From: Geofilum rhodophaeum
Lineage (GTDB): Bacteria; Bacteroidota; Bacteroidia; Bacteroidales; Marinilabiliaceae
NCBI RefSeq assembly: GCF_002210225.1
Contig: NZ_MWUJ01000005.1
Span: 186,001 to 250,000 of the forward strand
Direction: 5' to 3'
DNA length: 64,000 nucleotides
The position numbers were made by a program, and so were the translations under genes. The notes under the pieces are model-generated. The model did no database searches and had not been told where the DNA came from. It was given only the letters and a program-made list of their open reading frames with translations. Numbering within the stretch: the first letter of the stretch is position 1; every line of letters starts with the position of its first letter. Below, piece by piece: positions 9,201 through 17,251 of this stretch.

Positions 9201-10533
9201 TGGGTATGAGGGTTTTAAACTGACGGCCTTCCATTTTTGCCAGACCGCTGCCCCAGGTGCCGGCCCAAAGGGTTCCGTCTGGTGTTTTGGTGAGAGCCGG
9301 CAGGTAGTCGGAGGGCAAGGAGCTGGGATTGCCGGGTTGGTGGCGAAAGTGCTCGTACACCCCTGTAGGTCGGTGATAGCGATTGAGGCCCCCGCCGGCA
9401 GTGCCAATCCATACATAGGGGCCATCAACAAAAAGAGAATTGATGGTGTTTTCACTAAGGGTGTTGGTTTTGTTGGGTTCTCGGATTAAATGATGAAAGG
9501 GTTTTTGGTAGAGATTAAAGTGGTTGACTCCCCCTTTTTCGGTTCCAATCCACACATTGCCCTCAGAGTCGATTTCCAGGGTGTTTATAAACAGACTGTT
9601 GAGCGAGAAGTCTTTTTTTGTTTTGACCGGGAACGACTGGAAAGTTTTGGTTTCCGGTTGAAAAACATCCACTCCGCCAAGGGTGGCAACATAAATATTC
9701 CCTTTGAAATCCTGAACGATTTCATTGACCCGGTTGTGGCTGAGACTGGCAGGCTGACCCGGGTTGTGTTGAAACCACTCGTTGCGCCCATTTAGAGGAT
9801 TAAAAACCCAAAGGCCGTTATAGGTCCCCACCCAAAGGTCGCCCTCCATCGTTTCGCAAATCGTCAAAATAAAGGCATCGCCCATATTGGCGCTGGTAAA
9901 ATCGTGAAGTGTATTGCGTTGTTTGTCGGCCACAGCCAGTCCGTGATTGGTGCCAATTAAAAGCCGTCCATCCCTTGTTTGGGTGAAGGTGGTGACCTGA
10001 TTACCTGGTAAGCTGCTGGTTTCGTAGGTGAAATGTTGTTGTTGGTAATGTTCGCCTTCCTTAGTAAGCAGAAATAGGCCGTGCTCGTAGGTTCCTATCC
10101 AGAGACGACTTTGGGTGTCTAAATATAAGGCCTGGATGTTGGGGCGTAAACCAACGCGATCCTTGTCGTCCAGGTTCAGGGTAAAGGGGGTAAAGGTTCC
10201 ACTGCGTTGGCAGTACCGGGTTAATCCTTCGGTGGTTCCGATCCATATGGCGTCTTCTTCATCCTGTGCCAGAGCATTAACCAGATTTGAGGGCAACTGG
10301 GGTTTCCAGTAGTTTTGAAAACTGTAGCCGTCGTAGCGGCTCAGTCCGTTGCCCGTGGCCAGCCACAGGTAACCCATTTTATCTTTAAGAATACTGTTTA
10401 CGGTGTTTTGTGGAAGACCCTCATCAATAGTCAGGTAGCGAATGTGGTAGTTGATCTCAGTCGTGGTGGTCTGAGCCTGGGATACAGCTACCCAAAAGGC
10501 AAGTACCGGCAGCCACATAACAGTTTTCTTCAT
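6226..10533 (-). CDS. Hybrid two-component system sensor/regulator (HTCS) of the PUL
   Basis: 1435 residues in the classic HTCS order. A signal peptide (1-20) is followed by a long run of Reg_prop beta-propeller repeats with recurring LWIGT / IWIGTYG / VWIGT motifs (about 30-730), a Y_Y_Y-type sandwich (about 740-800), one membrane helix (about 810-832), and a coiled coil. Then come HisKA with the phospho-acceptor His927 in NISHEFRTP, an HATPase with GTGIGLALAKE, a receiver with Asp1239 in ISDVMMPEMNG, and a C-terminal AraC-type HTH (about 1330-1435). HTCS proteins bind an oligosaccharide in the periplasm and activate their own PUL directly. All key phosphorelay residues are present. Confidence 0.95.
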   Translation of the reverse strand: MKKTVMWLPVLAFWVAVSQAQTTTTEINYHIRYLTIDEGLPQNTVNSILKDKMGYLWLATGNGLSRYDGYSFQNYWKPQLPSNLVNALAQDEEDAIWIGTTEGLTRYCQRSGTFTPFTLNLDDKDRVGLRPNIQALYLDTQSRLWIGTYEHGLFLLTKEGEHYQQQHFTYETSSLPGNQVTTFTQTRDGRLLIGTNHGLAVADKQRNTLHDFTSANMGDAFILTICETMEGDLWVGTYNGLWVFNPLNGRNEWFQHNPGQPASLSHNRVNEIVQDFKGNIYVATLGGVDVFQPETKTFQSFPVKTKKDFSLNSLFINTLEIDSEGNVWIGTEKGGVNHFNLYQKPFHHLIREPNKTNTLSENTINSLFVDGPYVWIGTAGGGLNRYHRPTGVYEHFRHQPGNPSSLPSDYLPALTKTPDGTLWAGTWGSGLAKMEGRQFKTLIPKVADPETGYENAFVSSLLYDERGFLFIGTEGGLSILDMQSEQFLDLNQSNNALSGISEIGCMLKDRNNLLWIGTRNGLYNFPTSALNLPEEALCKAHQLQVYKSAPNPGSNELPGNYITALLEDEKGNIWIGTYGDGLVRATLNQNGAFSFRHFTKEEGLSNHVVYAMEQDDTGYIWISTDYGLSRIDPETEHIDNFFTDDGLLSNQFYWSASAKTEDGELLFGSINGLNHFYPSNFPVYPHEPRVSLSALKIFNQSVEINEQRHGQIILEQPLPKTRELSLSYKDNVFSLEFTALDYFLSRKTKYAYQLEGIDKDWVETSSDQRIASYTNLKGDSYLFRVKASNSEGVWGPETHLRITIRPPFWQTSWFLVLLVLTVITFTIIYIKHHTKRLRLEKAKLERMVGERTKRIEEQNQMMREQAETLQETNSALEKKSLQIEGQKLQLEKQNQEILEQRDRLIQLNQEIEHINQNKLRFFTNISHEFRTPLTLIITPIERLLREVHLPDLAINLLSTIQRNARRLNMLIDQLLLFRKIESGNLSVRINNKDLRGFVVEIFQAFKLLAEQKNIRYKLIDQLGEGPYWYDREKLENILYNLLSNAFKYTPDKGEISLHLREEEIRGKSSLVIEVGDSGPGIPEPLQDKVFHRFYQNNEAAGIKGTGIGLALAKELTQAMNGSISVLSNGHNGSRFLVYLPWQASDFQGAEIDELAVFDPEEISGKIQALLEEPADKNFFPEASEPQEDSPNILIVEDNRELALFMANALSGPYGVLTAENGRVGYELARKHLPDLIISDVMMPEMNGIEMCKSIKSNLYTSHIPILLLSAKALLEDQLEGLEFGADDYIPKPFNLSILKAKVHNIIDARKKMRTLFTSEAELPSVNPDSKSLDDKFLAKTYEAMEAHYGNPEFNVELFSEVMFVSRSLLYKKLKALVDLSPNDFITVFRLKKALPLLQSKEMSVNEVAYTVGFNDPKYFSRVFKKFYKKTPSEYL

Positions 10534-10714
10534 AGCTCCTTTGCTTTATGTGGGTAAAAATAACAGAAGTTTCGCTAATTGTGCCTAAATCCTCACCCCA
10601 AAACGATAAGCGCCTTATCTTTGAACAAAAAGCCTTGGCCTATTTCGAGGAAAAAGCTGCAATAATCCACATTTTTTTGTAATATCGCAATCTGTCACAA
10701 GCAAATATGAACCT
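10534..10714. promoter_or_regulatory. HTCS/galM divergent promoter region
   Basis: 181 bases between the divergent HTCS and epimerase genes. TATCTTTG at 10616-10623 on the plus strand is an exact TAnnTTTG -7 element for galM, leaving about a 90-base leader. No TTG is present at the expected -33 distance, which would fit an activator-dependent promoter. No -7 match was seen for the HTCS gene. Confidence 0.4.
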
Positions 10715-11824
10715 ATGAAAAAAAATGCTATTCAAACTTTGGTGCTGGGCCTGTTGCCTGCGGCTTTTTTGGCTGTATCCTGTTCGGCACCTGTCGAATC
10801 CAACATTCAAAAGGAAGCCTTTGGACAACTGTCGTCGGGTGAGGAGGTCAGTATCTATACCCTCAGCAGCAGTACCGGTCTTAAGGCCCGCATTATGGAT
10901 TATGGCGGCGCCATTGTGTCGCTGGAAGTACCCGATGCCCAGGGCGAGCTCACCGACGTGACCCTTGGTTTTGATAAACTGGCCGATTATGAGAAGCACC
11001 GGGTGTTTTTTGGTGCACTTATTGGTCGTTTTGGTAACCGCATCGCCAAAGGACAGTTCAGTATTGATGGTGAAGACTATCAGCTGGCTACCAACGATGG
11101 GCCCAATCATTTGCATGGCGGTATAATGGGCTATGATCGTGTGCTGTGGACCGCCGAACCGGTAGCGCATGCAACTGAGCCCGGCTTGCGTCTGACGTAT
11201 TTTAGCGCAGACGGAGAGGAAGGTTATCCCGGAAATCTTGAGGTGACCGTAACCTACACCCTTAAAGGCAATGCCCTGGAGATTGCTTATGAAGCCACCA
11301 CCGACAAGGCTACGCCAGTTAATCTGACCAACCACACCTTCTATAATCTGGCCGGGGAAGGAAATGTTTTGAATCATGAATTGACCATTGCCGCGCCTTA
11401 TTACACCCCGGTGGATTCGACACTTATTCCTACCGGAGAATTGGTAGAAGTGGCCGGAACTCCCTTCGATTTTAACAGTCCCTATGCCATTGGAGCTCGA
11501 ATCGCTGATGTTCCCGGAGGTTACGATCACAACTATGTTTTGGCCGAAGGGGAAGGGCTGCGTTTTGCTGCCAAGCTCAAGGATCCCCAAAGCGGTCGTT
11601 TTATGGAGATTCACACTACCGAGCCCGGTCTTCAGTTTTATTCCGGTAACTTTTTGGATGGCACCCAGTCGCGTGGCGACCGGTCCTACACCATCCATAC
11701 CGGGCTGTGCCTCGAGACCCAGCATTTTCCTGATGCACCCAATCAACCGAACTTTCCTTCCACCATTTTACGTCCCGGAGAAAAGTATGAAAGTACTACT
11801 GTGATGACTTTTGGTGTGGAATAA
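10715..11824 (+). CDS. galM: Aldose 1-epimerase (mutarotase), lipoprotein
   Basis: 369 residues. A signal sequence with lipobox LAVSC (Cys23) precedes a GalM fold. Substrate and catalytic motifs are visible: NDGPNHLHGG (His132/His134), NLTNHTFYNL with His207 at the general-acid position, and Glu303 in TEPGLQFYSGN as general base. The enzyme interconverts alpha and beta anomers of free aldoses such as galactose or arabinose. A lipid anchor puts it in the periplasm or at the outer membrane. Its place beside HTCS, SusCD and a GH43 gene suggests it equilibrates sugar released by this PUL. Arabinan PULs of Bacteroides also carry an epimerase. A terminator follows directly. Confidence 0.9.
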   Translation: MKKNAIQTLVLGLLPAAFLAVSCSAPVESNIQKEAFGQLSSGEEVSIYTLSSSTGLKARIMDYGGAIVSLEVPDAQGELTDVTLGFDKLADYEKHRVFFGALIGRFGNRIAKGQFSIDGEDYQLATNDGPNHLHGGIMGYDRVLWTAEPVAHATEPGLRLTYFSADGEEGYPGNLEVTVTYTLKGNALEIAYEATTDKATPVNLTNHTFYNLAGEGNVLNHELTIAAPYYTPVDSTLIPTGELVEVAGTPFDFNSPYAIGARIADVPGGYDHNYVLAEGEGLRFAAKLKDPQSGRFMEIHTTEPGLQFYSGNFLDGTQSRGDRSYTIHTGLCLETQHFPDAPNQPNFPSTILRPGEKYESTTVMTFGVE

Positions 11825-11845
11825 TAAACAAAGTCTGTTTACATT

Positions 11846-11882
11846 AAAAAGGGTGACCCGAATTCGGGTCACCCTTTTTTGG
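11846..11882 (+). terminator. Intrinsic terminator after galM
   Basis: AAAAAGGGTGACCCG and CGGGTCACCCTTTTTT form a long perfect stem around AATT. The T-run follows on the plus strand, 22 bases after the galM stop. Confidence 0.9.
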
Positions 11883-12272
11883 TTCGTGAATCTTTTTGAT
11901 TGTGAGTGGGCTGTATGCCTTGGTACATCGGCGGTTATTCTCCTGATTCAACACATTTATCAATTTGTCCACCTAAAATATCTAAGCGTCCGCTGTGTTA
12001 AGAATGGTTAAATTTAATTTTACGCCGTGAAAGATTTCGTAACGTTTTTTCACAATGTGTTTAATAATTGTTTAAATTGAAATAGCCAATCAAGTTCTAC
12101 CTTAAATGAGAGAAATGTTGCACTTACCTTTTATTTACGATTCGAAAAAGGGACCACCAGCGTCCTGTTTGATGGTCTGCGACACATAGGCATTAGCCTC
12201 TGTAGTGATGCCCATCGGAAGGGGCATCTGATGTAATAATTTAAAGAGAAGAAATTAATCAAATTTTATTCT
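11883..12272 (+). promoter_or_regulatory. Leader/promoter region of the susCD operon
   Basis: About 390 bases without a gene. The AT-rich part 12000-12130 is the likely promoter and HTCS-binding zone, but no exact TAnnTTTG element is present. A hairpin, GATGCCC (12207-12213) with GGGCATC (12222-12228), lies about 45 bases before the start codon. A 66-codon frame at 11811-12011 crosses the terminator and is rejected. The length suggests a long 5' leader, as seen in other SusC operons. Confidence 0.4.
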
Positions 12273-13997
12273 ATGAAAACAACAAAACTGATTAGAGGCG
12301 CTTTGTTCGCAGCAGTTTTGGCAGTATTTGCCTTAGTTGGGTGCGAAAAGTTGGAACCTTATTCCATTGATGCGCCAGACGACCTGCAGAGCAGGATCGA
12401 TTCCATTGCTGCCGTTAAGGCCAGTCAGTCAACAGGCGATACCACCTATCTGGATATTGCAACCGCTTTAGTGGGCGCTGAAGACAACAGTGCAGCCTGG
12501 TGGACGGCATTTTCTGATTATTTTGTAATCCCCTCTAACAAGCTGTTGAGTTTGACGTTCATCAATCATGGCACAGGAGTTAATAACTGGGAAAATTGGA
12601 ACCTTGCTGTTGTCAACGAGGTTGCCGACCGGGATGCTGATGGCTATGCAGAGTACTTTGTTCTTCGCTCCGATGCCTATGGTTGGGGAGGGACGATGGT
12701 CGATCAGGGCTATACGTTTGACTTGGCGCTGCTTGCACATAATTATGCGGAGGTGAGTGCTAATGAGGATTTCTGGGTAGATTTTCGTGCGACTATGGAA
12801 GGAGCCACTGTTACCTTAGAAATTGATCACTCTGCTTCTGGAAACGTATTTCTTACTGCGACTGCCGTGGGAACCAACGGAACAGAATTGGTGATGACTT
12901 ATCAACAGCCGGTCTCGGCTACTGAGGATATTGTTGCGTTCTTAGTCGCAGATCATAGTCATTTTGAGATGAAGGAAGCCTATCTTATTCCTTCCAAAGT
13001 TACCGTGGTAGAAGACCAGATTGCCTCTTCAATTTCTGTTGCTGGTGCTCCCGAATTTGTAGAATTTGGAAATGACGATTTTTGGGGAGATGCTGTTGCT
13101 ACGGTTACTTATGCCGATGGTTCTTCAGCCATTGTGGATACGGCCGATGTTACTTTTACTGTAGTGCCTGATATGAGTACGCTGGGTGAGAAAACCGTGA
13201 GCGTTGCCTACAGTAAGACTAAGAAAGGCGCCTATGGTCCGGCAGTTTCTACTTTCTATACTATTGAGGTAACCAACCCTGTCGCGAGTATGGAAATTAC
13301 CTCTATGCCGGAGCTTACCGAATACCATTTCTTTGGCGAAGATTCGGTTTTGTTCAACACCAAAGGCCTGGTGGTTACCGCTACTTATTCGGATGAAACA
13401 ACTGGTGTTTTAGCCAATTCAAGTCTTAAGTTTAGTAAGATTCCTGCCGTTGCAGGAGTTCAAAAGGCTGTGATTTCTTTTGAAGGAGCTGTCAGTACCG
13501 TAACGGTGGATTGCCCCATCACCATGACAGAGGGAATTGATCGGGTAGGTGCAGTTGATTTTTCTACTGGTTGGTGGCAGGAGTTCTCCGACGATTATGC
13601 GGTGGCAGCAGGAGAGAGTAAGACACTTACCATGTATTGCTATTCCAATGGCGTGAATCCCTATCACAGTCCCTCAACCATCCTTCGTGCAGGCGACTTG
13701 TCGGAATATGCGGTAGTGCGTATGGATAATTTCGGATGGGGAGATTATGGCTACGCAAGCGCTACTGCTACCAATGATTGGGATTTTGATAATTTCAATG
13801 CCAACATCAACGGTTCGAGAATAGTCATAACGGTTACCAACAATGGGGACGACACCGCCGATGTCAACTACGATGTTACTTATGTGAATGGTGAAACCCA
13901 TTTCCAGAAGTACGAAGGCATTACAGTGGACAGCTCTGATTTGAATTGTGCACTCGTGCTCGAAGGAGCCTACCTCGTACTTGTAGATGTAGAATAA
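12273..13997 (+). CDS. PUL surface lipoprotein with duplicated sandwich module and two Ig-like domains
   Basis: 574 residues, lipobox LVGC (Cys24). A module at about 75-240 (WWTAFSDYF, YAEYFVLRSDAYGWGG, ending EAYLI) recurs divergently at about 432-574 (WWQEFSDDY, LSEYAVVRMDNFGWG, ending GAYLV). Between them are two bacterial Ig-like (Big_3-type) domains at about 253-340 and 341-418, each with an A-VTYADGSS or VTATYSDETT-like strand. I know no exact family for the repeated module. Trp/Tyr-rich beta-strands suggest glycan binding. It is the first gene of the susCD operon, whereas SusE/F-like glycan-binding lipoproteins usually follow susD. Its most likely role is a cell-surface glycan-binding protein, inferred from lipidation and context. 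Confidence 0.6.
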   Translation: MKTTKLIRGALFAAVLAVFALVGCEKLEPYSIDAPDDLQSRIDSIAAVKASQSTGDTTYLDIATALVGAEDNSAAWWTAFSDYFVIPSNKLLSLTFINHGTGVNNWENWNLAVVNEVADRDADGYAEYFVLRSDAYGWGGTMVDQGYTFDLALLAHNYAEVSANEDFWVDFRATMEGATVTLEIDHSASGNVFLTATAVGTNGTELVMTYQQPVSATEDIVAFLVADHSHFEMKEAYLIPSKVTVVEDQIASSISVAGAPEFVEFGNDDFWGDAVATVTYADGSSAIVDTADVTFTVVPDMSTLGEKTVSVAYSKTKKGAYGPAVSTFYTIEVTNPVASMEITSMPELTEYHFFGEDSVLFNTKGLVVTATYSDETTGVLANSSLKFSKIPAVAGVQKAVISFEGAVSTVTVDCPITMTEGIDRVGAVDFSTGWWQEFSDDYAVAAGESKTLTMYCYSNGVNPYHSPSTILRAGDLSEYAVVRMDNFGWGDYGYASATATNDWDFDNFNANINGSRIVITVTNNGDDTADVNYDVTYVNGETHFQKYEGITVDSSDLNCALVLEGAYLVLVDVE

Positions 13998-14022
13998 TCA
14001 TAAAGATAAAAACAGGAGAATT

Positions 14023-17000
14023 ATGAAATATATTTTTTTAACTCTGTTGGGATTACTGGTGCTGGCACCGGCAACATATGCAGAAGCCAGCGACCGAGCT
14101 GAACAGTTGCAGCTGGCGCAATCGGACGAGATCACTGTTCAGGGTATGGTTATCGACGATTTTGGAGCGCCCCTGCCTGGGGCTACCATTCAGCAAGTGG
14201 GCACCACTCAGGGAAGTATTTCCGATATTGATGGTAAGTTTACCCTTTCGGTACCTGCTGACGCTGTTCTGGTAGTTTCTTTTGTCGGCTCAAAAAGCGT
14301 TGAGATTAATGTTGATGGACGTACCGACTTGGGCGTGATTACTTTGGTTTCAGACTTGATGGAACTCGACCAGGTTGTTGTAATTGGTTACGGTACGCAG
14401 CGTAAGGTTGACCTCACCGGTTCAGTCGCTGTAGTAAACACCGAAGAAATGAAGAAGGTGTCCCACTCGAACATATCTACTATGTTGGAGGGAAAGGTTG
14501 CCGGTGTGCAAATCACTTCCGACGGCCAGCCTGGTGCCGACCCAGCGGTGCGTATTCGTGGAATTGGAACTTTCCGTGATTCCAATCCGCTCTATGTTAT
14601 TGACGGCGTGCCAATGGGAACAACCATTCGTGATTTTTCACCGAACGACATTGAAAGTCTCCAGGTCTTAAAGGATGCTTCTGCAGCCGCTATTTACGGA
14701 TCACGAGCTGCCAATGGGGTGGTGATTATTACCACCAAACAGGGATCCAAAAACCAGAAAATGAAAATCGATTACAGTGGTTATTATGGTCTTGATGAAG
14801 TTCGGAAGGGTGTGTACGATGTAATGGACTCTAAGCAATATGGAGATTACTTACGTATGGCTTATGCAAACAGCGAAATGGATGTTCCGGCCGGATACAA
14901 TCCCAACAGCCAAAAATACGTAGATCCCACTGTGGTTAATACCGATTGGTTTGAGGAAGCATTTAAAATCGGCGTTCGCCAGAATCACAACGTGAGTCTG
15001 TCCGGAGGTGGGGAAAACAATACCTATAATATTGGACTGGATTATTATAATCAGGAAGGTACCATGGAGGGAGCTGGCCCCAATTTTGAGCGCTATACGG
15101 CACGGATAAACAATACTATGGAAGTTAAATTCATTAAACTTCAAACCAGCATTGTTTACAGTCACAGCAACCAGGATAATATGGCCCTCAGCAACGCTAA
15201 CGAGTACGTACAGGGTTTGTATGGTCAGCAGTTTCCGGTAATGGCCTCAGCATTGCTGTTGCCGCCAACGATAAAGGCCTACGATGAGTCGACCTGGGTT
15301 CTGGACGATAAAATTTCGTCAGCCTCTCAGTACAATTACGACTCCTATGGTTATGGTACTTATTATGACGATGTACATGGCGACCTAAGGGTCACCAATG
15401 TATTGTTGACCAACAATCTGTTGAAGAGAAATTCGGTGGTGGATCGTATTGTGGGTACAGGTACTGCAACGGTTGACTTTAATAAGATGCTTGGATTGGG
15501 AAGCGATAATCATACCTTCAATTACAAGCTTAATTTGTCGTACAATAAGACAACTGTAAAGGGTTTTACTTTTGTTCCTTCCTTTATTCAGAGTACGACC
15601 AACTATCTTGCCAAGAGTGGCGAGATTTTGACCCAGGAGTACCGTACTTATGGTGATTTGCTGGTCGAAAATCTTTTTAATTACGCTGGAGAGTTTGGTC
15701 GCAATAAGTTTGATGTGGTACTGGGCCAGACTTTTGAACGGAATATGCACCACAGATTAACCGGTAATGGTATTAATTTGAATGAACCGTATTTTTTGCA
15801 GCTGCAAAACGCGGCGGAGACCAATTCCGAAACTTATGAGGAAGAAAGCGTGTTGGCTTCTTACATCGGACGTCTCAATTATAATTATGACGATAAGTAC
15901 CTTGTTTCGGCAACGGTTCGTTACGATGGATCCAGTCGGCTGTCAGCCGACGATCGGTGGGAATGGTTCCGTTCTGTGTCTGGAGGATGGCGTTTAGAGA
16001 AGGAGAACTTTTTCACGGTAGACCCTTCTATTGTTAATCTTTTGAAACTGCGCGGTAGTTACGGGGAATTAGGGAATCAGGCCATCGGCCCCAACGAATA
16101 TATGGCGGTTATGGCTCGGAACGATTATACCTATAGTTTTGGCAATACTAAGGTTACCGGCTCCTCTATTTCAAATTACGTGAATGAATACATTCGTTGG
16201 GAGAGAAAGAAGACGCTTGATTTTGGTCTGGACCTGGGTATGTTTAATAACCAGTTGGAGTTCAACTTTGATTGGTATCGATCTACTTCGGAGGACTTGC
16301 TTTACGGTGTTGCTGTGCCTGCCAATGCCGGCGCAACCAACGCCGAAGTGACGATGAATGCAGCCACTCTGGAGAATTCTGGTCTGGAATTTTTATTGAC
16401 CTATCGCAATCGCAACAATGCTGTTAAGTACGATATAACCGCGAACTTCTCCACCCTTAATAATGAGGTGAAAAAGCTTGGAGTACTTAATACTCCGGTG
16501 ACTCAGGCTTACACCCGTACAGAGGTTGGGCGTGAGGTCGGCGCCTTCTACGGTTATGTTTATGAGGGGATTTTTCAAACGCAGACCGAAATTGACAGCC
16601 GTGTAAATGCTGAAGGTGTATACATCAATCAGCCCGGAGCCCAACCTGGTGACGTGGCTTATGCCGACGTTAATAACGATGGAGAAATCACTAACGAGGA
16701 TCAGACTTATCTTGGCAGTGGAATTCCGGACTATCACTTTGGGTTGAATGCCGGGATAGAGTGGAATAATTTTGATTTGAGTATTGCCTCCTACGGTGCA
16801 GCAGGTTTTCAAGTAGTTGATTTTGTTGATGTGATGTTAACTAATTCTTATGGGACACTTAATAAGAGTGTTGACTTGTTGAATGCCTGGACACCCGACA
16901 ATACCAATACCGATGTGCCACGTGTGGCTTATAAGTCTCCCGGCTCCATCAATAACGATATGTTCAGCGAGCGCTTTTTACAAGATGCAGCCTATCTTAA

Positions 17001-17220
17001 AATTGCAAACGTTACCTTGGGTTACAATTTTCCCGACAGATGGTTCAGCGGTGTTGTAACCAACGTGCGCGCATATGTAACCGGTCAAAACCTGGCCACC
17101 ATTACCAAGTATAAAGGCTATAATGTTGATTTTGCAGGAGGGACCTTTAGTCCAGGATACAACTATTCCTCTTACCCAACACCCCGTACCGTATTGTTTG
17201 GTATGAACTTTTCATTCTAA
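14023..17220 (+). CDS. SusC/RagA-family TonB-dependent outer-membrane transporter
   Basis: 1065 residues. A signal peptide is followed by a carboxypeptidase-regulatory-like domain (about 38-110, with FGAPLPGATIQQVGTTQG), the plug (about 115-240), and a 22-strand barrel ending in the aromatic VLFGMNFSF. The plug carries SusC signatures GYGTQRKVDLTGSV, VAGVQITSDGQPG, RIRGIGTF and SAAAIYGSRAANGVV. The protein imports oligosaccharides through the outer membrane, driven by TonB-ExbBD, with SusD as lid. AGGAGAATT precedes the ATG. It follows the two-module lipoprotein by 25 bases and precedes susD by 31, so the three are probably co-transcribed. Confidence 0.96.
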   Translation: MKYIFLTLLGLLVLAPATYAEASDRAEQLQLAQSDEITVQGMVIDDFGAPLPGATIQQVGTTQGSISDIDGKFTLSVPADAVLVVSFVGSKSVEINVDGRTDLGVITLVSDLMELDQVVVIGYGTQRKVDLTGSVAVVNTEEMKKVSHSNISTMLEGKVAGVQITSDGQPGADPAVRIRGIGTFRDSNPLYVIDGVPMGTTIRDFSPNDIESLQVLKDASAAAIYGSRAANGVVIITTKQGSKNQKMKIDYSGYYGLDEVRKGVYDVMDSKQYGDYLRMAYANSEMDVPAGYNPNSQKYVDPTVVNTDWFEEAFKIGVRQNHNVSLSGGGENNTYNIGLDYYNQEGTMEGAGPNFERYTARINNTMEVKFIKLQTSIVYSHSNQDNMALSNANEYVQGLYGQQFPVMASALLLPPTIKAYDESTWVLDDKISSASQYNYDSYGYGTYYDDVHGDLRVTNVLLTNNLLKRNSVVDRIVGTGTATVDFNKMLGLGSDNHTFNYKLNLSYNKTTVKGFTFVPSFIQSTTNYLAKSGEILTQEYRTYGDLLVENLFNYAGEFGRNKFDVVLGQTFERNMHHRLTGNGINLNEPYFLQLQNAAETNSETYEEESVLASYIGRLNYNYDDKYLVSATVRYDGSSRLSADDRWEWFRSVSGGWRLEKENFFTVDPSIVNLLKLRGSYGELGNQAIGPNEYMAVMARNDYTYSFGNTKVTGSSISNYVNEYIRWERKKTLDFGLDLGMFNNQLEFNFDWYRSTSEDLLYGVAVPANAGATNAEVTMNAATLENSGLEFLLTYRNRNNAVKYDITANFSTLNNEVKKLGVLNTPVTQAYTRTEVGREVGAFYGYVYEGIFQTQTEIDSRVNAEGVYINQPGAQPGDVAYADVNNDGEITNEDQTYLGSGIPDYHFGLNAGIEWNNFDLSIASYGAAGFQVVDFVDVMLTNSYGTLNKSVDLLNAWTPDNTNTDVPRVAYKSPGSINNDMFSERFLQDAAYLKIANVTLGYNFPDRWFSGVVTNVRAYVTGQNLATITKYKGYNVDFAGGTFSPGYNYSSYPTPRTVLFGMNFSF

Positions 17221-17251
17221 GTCAGTATTTTAAAAATAAAAATACACACAC

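Noticed and set aside
10640-11746. 368-codon antisense frame over galM
   Set aside because: The galM frame has lipobox and catalytic residues on the plus strand; the antisense product has no family features.
11811-12011. 66-codon frame after galM
   Set aside because: It overlaps the galM end and reads through a strong terminator hairpin.
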